Below are positions 50,571 through 53,827 of a DNA stretch of 53,827 nt, in pieces. The notes below the pieces were generated by a model. It was not told the origin of the DNA, did not search any database, and saw only the letters and a list, made by a program, of their open reading frames with translations. The translations under genes were made by a program, and so were the position numbers. Position 1 is the stretch's first letter. Each line of letters opens with the position of its first letter. The DNA is from Saccharopolyspora oryzae (GTDB taxonomy: Bacteria; Actinomycetota; Actinomycetes; Mycobacteriales; Pseudonocardiaceae), in contig NZ_JAQGLA010000045.1 in NCBI RefSeq assembly GCF_027853915.1, positions 1-53,827 on the forward strand, given 5' to 3'.

Positions 50571-51689
50571 TCAGTGCAGGGTTTCGATCGCGGCCTTGCT
50601 GTACGGGGTGAGGTCGGCCAAGCGGTCGTTGAGGACCTTGTCCGCCCACTCGGGGTCGGCGAGGAGGCCGCGGCCGACCGCGACGAGGTCGAACTCGTCC
50701 TGCTCCAGGCGGTCGAGGAGCCGGTCCACGTTGTCCACGGCCGCGCCCGCCCCGGTGAGCGAGCCCGGTTCGAAGACCTTGTTCAGGCCGACCGAGCCGA
50801 CGGTGATGACCGGCTTGCCGGTGACCTTCTTCGTCCAGCCCGCGATGTTGAGCTCGGAACCGGAGTCGGGGAACTCCGGCTGCCAGTAGCGGCGGCCGGA
50901 GGCGTGGAAGGCGTCGACGCCGGCATCCGCCAGCGGGGTGAGCACGGCTTCCAACTCGCCGGGGTCCTCGGCCAGGCGGACGTCGTAGTTGTCGGACTTC
51001 CACTGGGAGAAGCGCAGCACGACGGGGAAGTCCGGGGCGACCTTCTCCCGGATGGCGGCCACGACGTCCGCGGCGAACTTGGTGCGGGAGACCGGATCAC
51101 CGCTGTAGGCGTCGGTGCGCTGGTTGGTGCGCTCCCACAGGAACTGGTCGATGAGGTAGCCGTGCGCGCCGTGCAGCTCCACGCCGTCGAAGCCGATGCG
51201 CTCGGCAGCCTGCGCGGCGTCGGCGAAAGCGCGGACGACGTCGTCGATGTCGGTGAGGGTCATCGCCGCGCCGGCGCCGGGCGTGCCGTCCAGCGCGATC
51301 CCGGACGGCCCGACGGAGGGCGCCGAGGTGAACGGCGGGGCCCCGGCCGGGCGCTGGATGCCGACGTGCCAGAGCTGGGGCATGATCTTGCCGCCCTGCG
51401 CGTGCACCGCCTGCACAACTCGGGACCAGCCGGCGAGCTGCTCCTCGCCGTGGAAGCGGGGGACGCCGTCGCTGAACCCGGCGGACGGGTGATCGACGGT
51501 GGTTCCCTCGGTGATGATCAGGCCGGTGCCTGCTGCGGCGCGGCGGGCGTAGTAGGCGGCCACGTCCTCGCCGGGGATGCCGCCCGGGGAGTGCTGGCGG
51601 GTCATCGGGGCCATGACGATGCGGTTCGGCAGCGTCGCCGACCCCAGCGTGAACGGGCGGGACAGCAGCTGAGCTGCGCGGGTGCTCAC
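50571..51689 (-). CDS. Old-yellow-enzyme family ene-reductase (FMN)
   Basis: A 372-residue NADH:flavin oxidoreductase/alkene reductase. RIVMAPMTRQHSPGGIPGED near the start and PQLWHVGIQ contact FMN. FDGVELHGAHGYLIDQFLWE holds the HxxH/N substrate-activation site (GAHGYL). GRGLLADPEWADKV ends the barrel. It reduces activated C=C bonds such as enones. GTG 51689 follows AGGAG by 10 bases. The divergent Rrf2 regulator likely controls it. Its stop is only 18 bases from the convergent RHS stop. Confidence 0.92.
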   Translation of the reverse strand: MSTRAAQLLSRPFTLGSATLPNRIVMAPMTRQHSPGGIPGEDVAAYYARRAAAGTGLIITEGTTVDHPSAGFSDGVPRFHGEEQLAGWSRVVQAVHAQGGKIMPQLWHVGIQRPAGAPPFTSAPSVGPSGIALDGTPGAGAAMTLTDIDDVVRAFADAAQAAERIGFDGVELHGAHGYLIDQFLWERTNQRTDAYSGDPVSRTKFAADVVAAIREKVAPDFPVVLRFSQWKSDNYDVRLAEDPGELEAVLTPLADAGVDAFHASGRRYWQPEFPDSGSELNIAGWTKKVTGKPVITVGSVGLNKVFEPGSLTGAGAAVDNVDRLLDRLEQDEFDLVAVGRGLLADPEWADKVLNDRLADLTPYSKAAIETLH

Positions 51690-51732
51690 TGTGACGGTCT
51701 CCTGCGCCGAGGAAAATGTTCAAGTCAAGAGT

Positions 51733-51759
51733 ACAGTTCGCGAGGTCAAGTGCAACTGT
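51733..51759. promoter_or_regulatory. ACAGTT/AACTGT inverted repeat in the divergent promoter
   Basis: ACAGTT (51733-51738) and AACTGT (51754-51759) are exact complements 15 bases apart. TCAAG occurs twice nearby. The region is AT-rich for this genome and sits between the ene-reductase and Rrf2 starts. Confidence 0.4.
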
Positions 51760-51819
51760 GAGAGTTGCTATTCTTGGCCCGGTAGGATCGGTGCCGATCT
51801 GGGGGCGGAGGTGGAGACC

Positions 51820-52275
51820 GTGTTGGACATCCGGTTCTCCCGTGCGCTGAAGGTGATGCTGCTCCTCGCGCTCTCCGACGCGGACGAGGCCACCGCGCAG
51901 AGCTCGGCCCAGCTGGCCCGCAATCTGAACACCAACCCGAGCCTGGTCCGCAAGCTCCTGGTCCCGCTGGTCAACGCCGGACTCGTCGTGTGCGCGAAGG
52001 GCCGCGCCGGAGGAGCGAGGTTGGGCAGGCCCGCGGAGACCATCACGTTGGCGGAGATCTACCGCTGCGCGGTCGGCGACAAACCCCTGTGGGCCTGCTC
52101 GCCGGCCGGTGAGCAGGATGCCTGCCTGGTCAGCGCGCACGCGAGCGACTACTTCGCCGCGCTCACCGCCGAAGCGGAAGAAGCGGTGCTCGCCTCCCTC
52201 GGCGACCGAACCCTCGCCGACAGCGTCCGCGAACTCCGCCGGCTGGACGAGCAGCACGCGAACAACTCGGCCTGA
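51820..52275 (+). CDS. Rrf2-family transcriptional regulator
   Basis: A 151-residue Rrf2 regulator. It begins with LDIRFSRALKVMLLLALSD, and NLNTNPSLVRKLLVPLVNAG is the recognition helix region. CAKGRAGGARLGRPAETITL is the wing. The Fe-S cysteine triplet of IscR/NsrR is not present; Cys residues occur only singly at KPLWACS and DACLV, so a redox or electrophile sensor like YwnA/CymR is more likely. GTG 51820 follows GGAGGTGGAG. The frame is open to 51682 but the upstream part is promoter sequence. Confidence 0.85.
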   Translation: MLDIRFSRALKVMLLLALSDADEATAQSSAQLARNLNTNPSLVRKLLVPLVNAGLVVCAKGRAGGARLGRPAETITLAEIYRCAVGDKPLWACSPAGEQDACLVSAHASDYFAALTAEAEEAVLASLGDRTLADSVRELRRLDEQHANNSA

Positions 52276-52315
52276 TCGCTGGGACAGCCGTCCAGCTCCT
52301 GGTGAAAGCCGACGC

Positions 52316-52351
52316 CTGCGGACCAGGCCTTCGAGGAGGCCTGGCCCGCAG
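52316..52351. terminator. Hairpin terminator between convergent genes
   Basis: CTGCGG-A-CCAGGCCT (52316-52330) pairs with AGGCCTGG-C-CCGCAG (52337-52351), 14 of 15 pairs, with a six-base loop TCGAGG. It serves the Rrf2 and SDR genes. Confidence 0.75.
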
Positions 52352-52392
52352 GGATCTCCGCGCTCCGATGTGGACTGTTCCGCGTCCGGAGA

Positions 52393-52992
52393 TCAGTCGA
52401 GGGTGTACACCTGGCCGGTTTGGCCGCCTTCGACGGAGCGGACGTAGGCCTGGGCGACGTCGGCGACGTCGACCGGGCGGATGCCGGGGAAGAAGTCGCC
52501 GTACTCCTCGAGGCTTTCGGTGAAGACCGTCGCGCTGACCGCGTTGATGCGCTGCGGAGCGATCTCGATCGCCGCAGCGCGCACGAAGGCGTCCAGCGCC
52601 CCGTTGGCCATCGACGCGGCGCTGCCGGTCGGAATCGGCTCCCGCGACAGCACGCCGGTGACGAGCGTGAACGAGCCCCGCTCGGCGACGTTCGCGAGCC
52701 CCTGGCGGACGAGTTCGACCTGGCTGAGCACCTTGCCGCGGAACGCGGACTCGTAGTCGTCGGGCGTCATGTCGGCGACCGGCTTGTACGGCACATCGCC
52801 CGCCGCGCTGGCCACCGCGTCCACCTTCCCGACCCGCTCGTACAGCTCGGTGATCTGGGCTGGGTCGGCGATGTCGAAGCGCAGGTCGCCGCTGGTGCGC
52901 CCGACGGCGAGCACGTCGTGGCCGCGGTCGGCCAGCGCTCCGCCGACCGCGGTTCCGAGCCTGCCCGCCGCCCCGATGAGGAGAATTCGCAT
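52393..52992 (-). CDS. Short SDR-family protein
   Basis: A 199-residue SDR. The cofactor motif is ILLIGAAGRLGTAVGGALAD at the N-terminus. The usual YxxxK is replaced by SMANGALDAF, so this belongs to the short atypical SDRs. ATG 52992 has no ribosome binding site and may be leaderless. It is divergent from a LysR gene 69 bases away that is its likely regulator. Confidence 0.82.
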   Translation of the reverse strand: MRILLIGAAGRLGTAVGGALADRGHDVLAVGRTSGDLRFDIADPAQITELYERVGKVDAVASAAGDVPYKPVADMTPDDYESAFRGKVLSQVELVRQGLANVAERGSFTLVTGVLSREPIPTGSAASMANGALDAFVRAAAIEIAPQRINAVSATVFTESLEEYGDFFPGIRPVDVADVAQAYVRSVEGGQTGQVYTLD

Positions 52993-53061
52993 GCGATCGA
53001 CGCTATGGCCGCGTCCGGCGGGAGGGAAATGCTCTTCGGGAGGGGTTCATAATCAGCGGTC

Positions 53062-53827
53062 ATGAATGTGGAGTTGCGGCACCTCAGAGCCCTGGCCGCG
53101 ATCGGGGACGAAGGCACCATCACCGGCGCCGCGGCGGTCCTCCACGTGACCCAACCCGCGCTGTCGCGCACCCTCGAACAGCTGGAGAGCAGGCTCGGCG
53201 TCCGCCTCGTCGACCGCACGACCCGCCACCTCGCGCTCACCGAAGCAGGACATCGGTTGTGGGAGCGGTCCCACCGGCTGCTGAACCAGCTGGACGACGC
53301 CCTGACCGAGGCCAAGGCAGGGCCCCGCCCGCTGCGCGTCGGTTTCGCCTGGGCGACGCTCGGTGCGTTCACGATCCCGCTGCTCCAGGAGTGGCGCGAT
53401 GAGCATCCGGACACCCCTGCCCGGGCCTACCGCCGCGACGACCCGGAAGCCGCGCTGCGCCGGGCGGAGATCGACGTCGCATTCCTGCGAACCCGGCCAC
53501 CGGTCGGCCCGGAGTTCCACGCGCTCCCGCTCTTCCGGGAACGCCGCCTGGCCGCAGTCGCGGCCGACGACGCGCTGGCCACCGCGGAATCCGTCGAGCT
53601 GGGCGACCTCGCGGACCGGCCGGTCGCCCTGTGCACGACGGCTTCGACCACCAGCACCGCGCTGTGGCCGCCGGACCACCGGCCTCGCACCTGCGACGTC
53701 GCCAACGTCGACGAGTGGCTGACCGTGATCGCCACCGGCGAGGCCGTGGGAGTCACCGCGGCAGGCACCGAGTACAGCCACCCGTACCCGGGCATCCGCT
53801 ACCTCCCGAGCTCCGACGCGGCCCCGA
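53062..53827 (+). CDS. LysR-family regulator, cut by the window end
   Basis: ATG 53062 begins MNVELRHLRALAAIGDEGTI, a LysR HTH continuing VTQPALSRTLEQLESRLGVR. 255 residues are present and the frame is open to the last base, so about 40 C-terminal residues are missing. The effector domain starts about residue 92 (PLRVGFAWATLG). CATAAT at 53048-53053 is a good -10 for a very short leader. It probably regulates the divergent SDR. Confidence 0.88.
   Translation, partial: MNVELRHLRALAAIGDEGTITGAAAVLHVTQPALSRTLEQLESRLGVRLVDRTTRHLALTEAGHRLWERSHRLLNQLDDALTEAKAGPRPLRVGFAWATLGAFTIPLLQEWRDEHPDTPARAYRRDDPEAALRRAEIDVAFLRTRPPVGPEFHALPLFRERRLAAVAADDALATAESVELGDLADRPVALCTTASTTSTALWPPDHRPRTCDVANVDEWLTVIATGEAVGVTAAGTEYSHPYPGIRYLPSSDAAP

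Overview
The window is high-GC DNA (roughly 70% by eye) with GTG starts, short intergenic gaps and ATGA-coupled operons. The gene content (NDMA-dependent alcohol dehydrogenase, family 1 encapsulin with DyP peroxidase, type VII secretion-type toxin, PucR regulator, mycobacterial-type TetR operator sites) points to an actinomycete. I infer Pseudonocardiaceae, Saccharopolyspora-like; no rRNA is present to prove it.

Layout. 1-4.4 kb: tail of an AraC regulator, a membrane diguanylate cyclase and a short UvrA-like ABC protein. 4.5-9.1 kb: an SPFH/GYF_2 protein with its zinc-ribbon partner, an O-methyltransferase and a secreted propeller-like protein. 9.1-12.7 kb: an SDR, a KstR-like operator with a 25-codon micro-ORF, a secreted GH16 glucanase and a C39-like lipoprotein. 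12.9-16.1 kb: tRNA-Sec, an NDMA-dependent alcohol dehydrogenase and its AcoR-like activator. 16.4-21.5 kb: amidohydrolase, MFS exporter, MHS symporter and a PPOX-fold protein. 21.7-25.5 kb: polyprenyl synthase, VOC, DUF5996 and DUF4185 proteins. 26.2 kb: a GreA-like factor.

26,767-29,041 is the clearest unannotated structure. A 2.26-kb segment carries 16-bp perfect terminal inverted repeats and an 8-bp target duplication. It contains a TetR repressor, a divergent SDR and a truncated NTF2-like gene but no transposase, so it looks like a mobile insertion cassette. It sits exactly between the GreA-like gene's terminator and the stop codon of a GNAT-AAA+ fusion gene.

30.5-39 kb is a formate-dehydrogenase-like block: fdhD, two FdhF/YdeP-type molybdopterin oxidoreductases, moeA and a divergent PucR regulator. 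The following 2 kb holds two frameshifted genes, a GreA paralog (extra G in a G-run) and a FUSC permease (extra CT in a CT repeat), plus an intact DUF488 gene. 41.3-44.4 kb: LysR, a 13-codon leader ORF, DyP peroxidase with a C-terminal encapsulin-targeting peptide, the encapsulin shell and a SPOR-like small protein.

44.6-50.6 kb is a conflict locus: an EspC-like T7SS partner, a WXG-headed toxin with a C-terminal NucA/NucB DNase domain, a candidate immunity protein, and a SUKH (SMI1/KNR4) domain fused to an RHS core that has no recognisable toxin tip. The toxin tip and immunity gene are visibly less GC-rich than the flanks. 50.6-53.8 kb: an OYE-family ene-reductase with a divergent Rrf2 regulator, and an SDR with a divergent LysR regulator cut by the window end.
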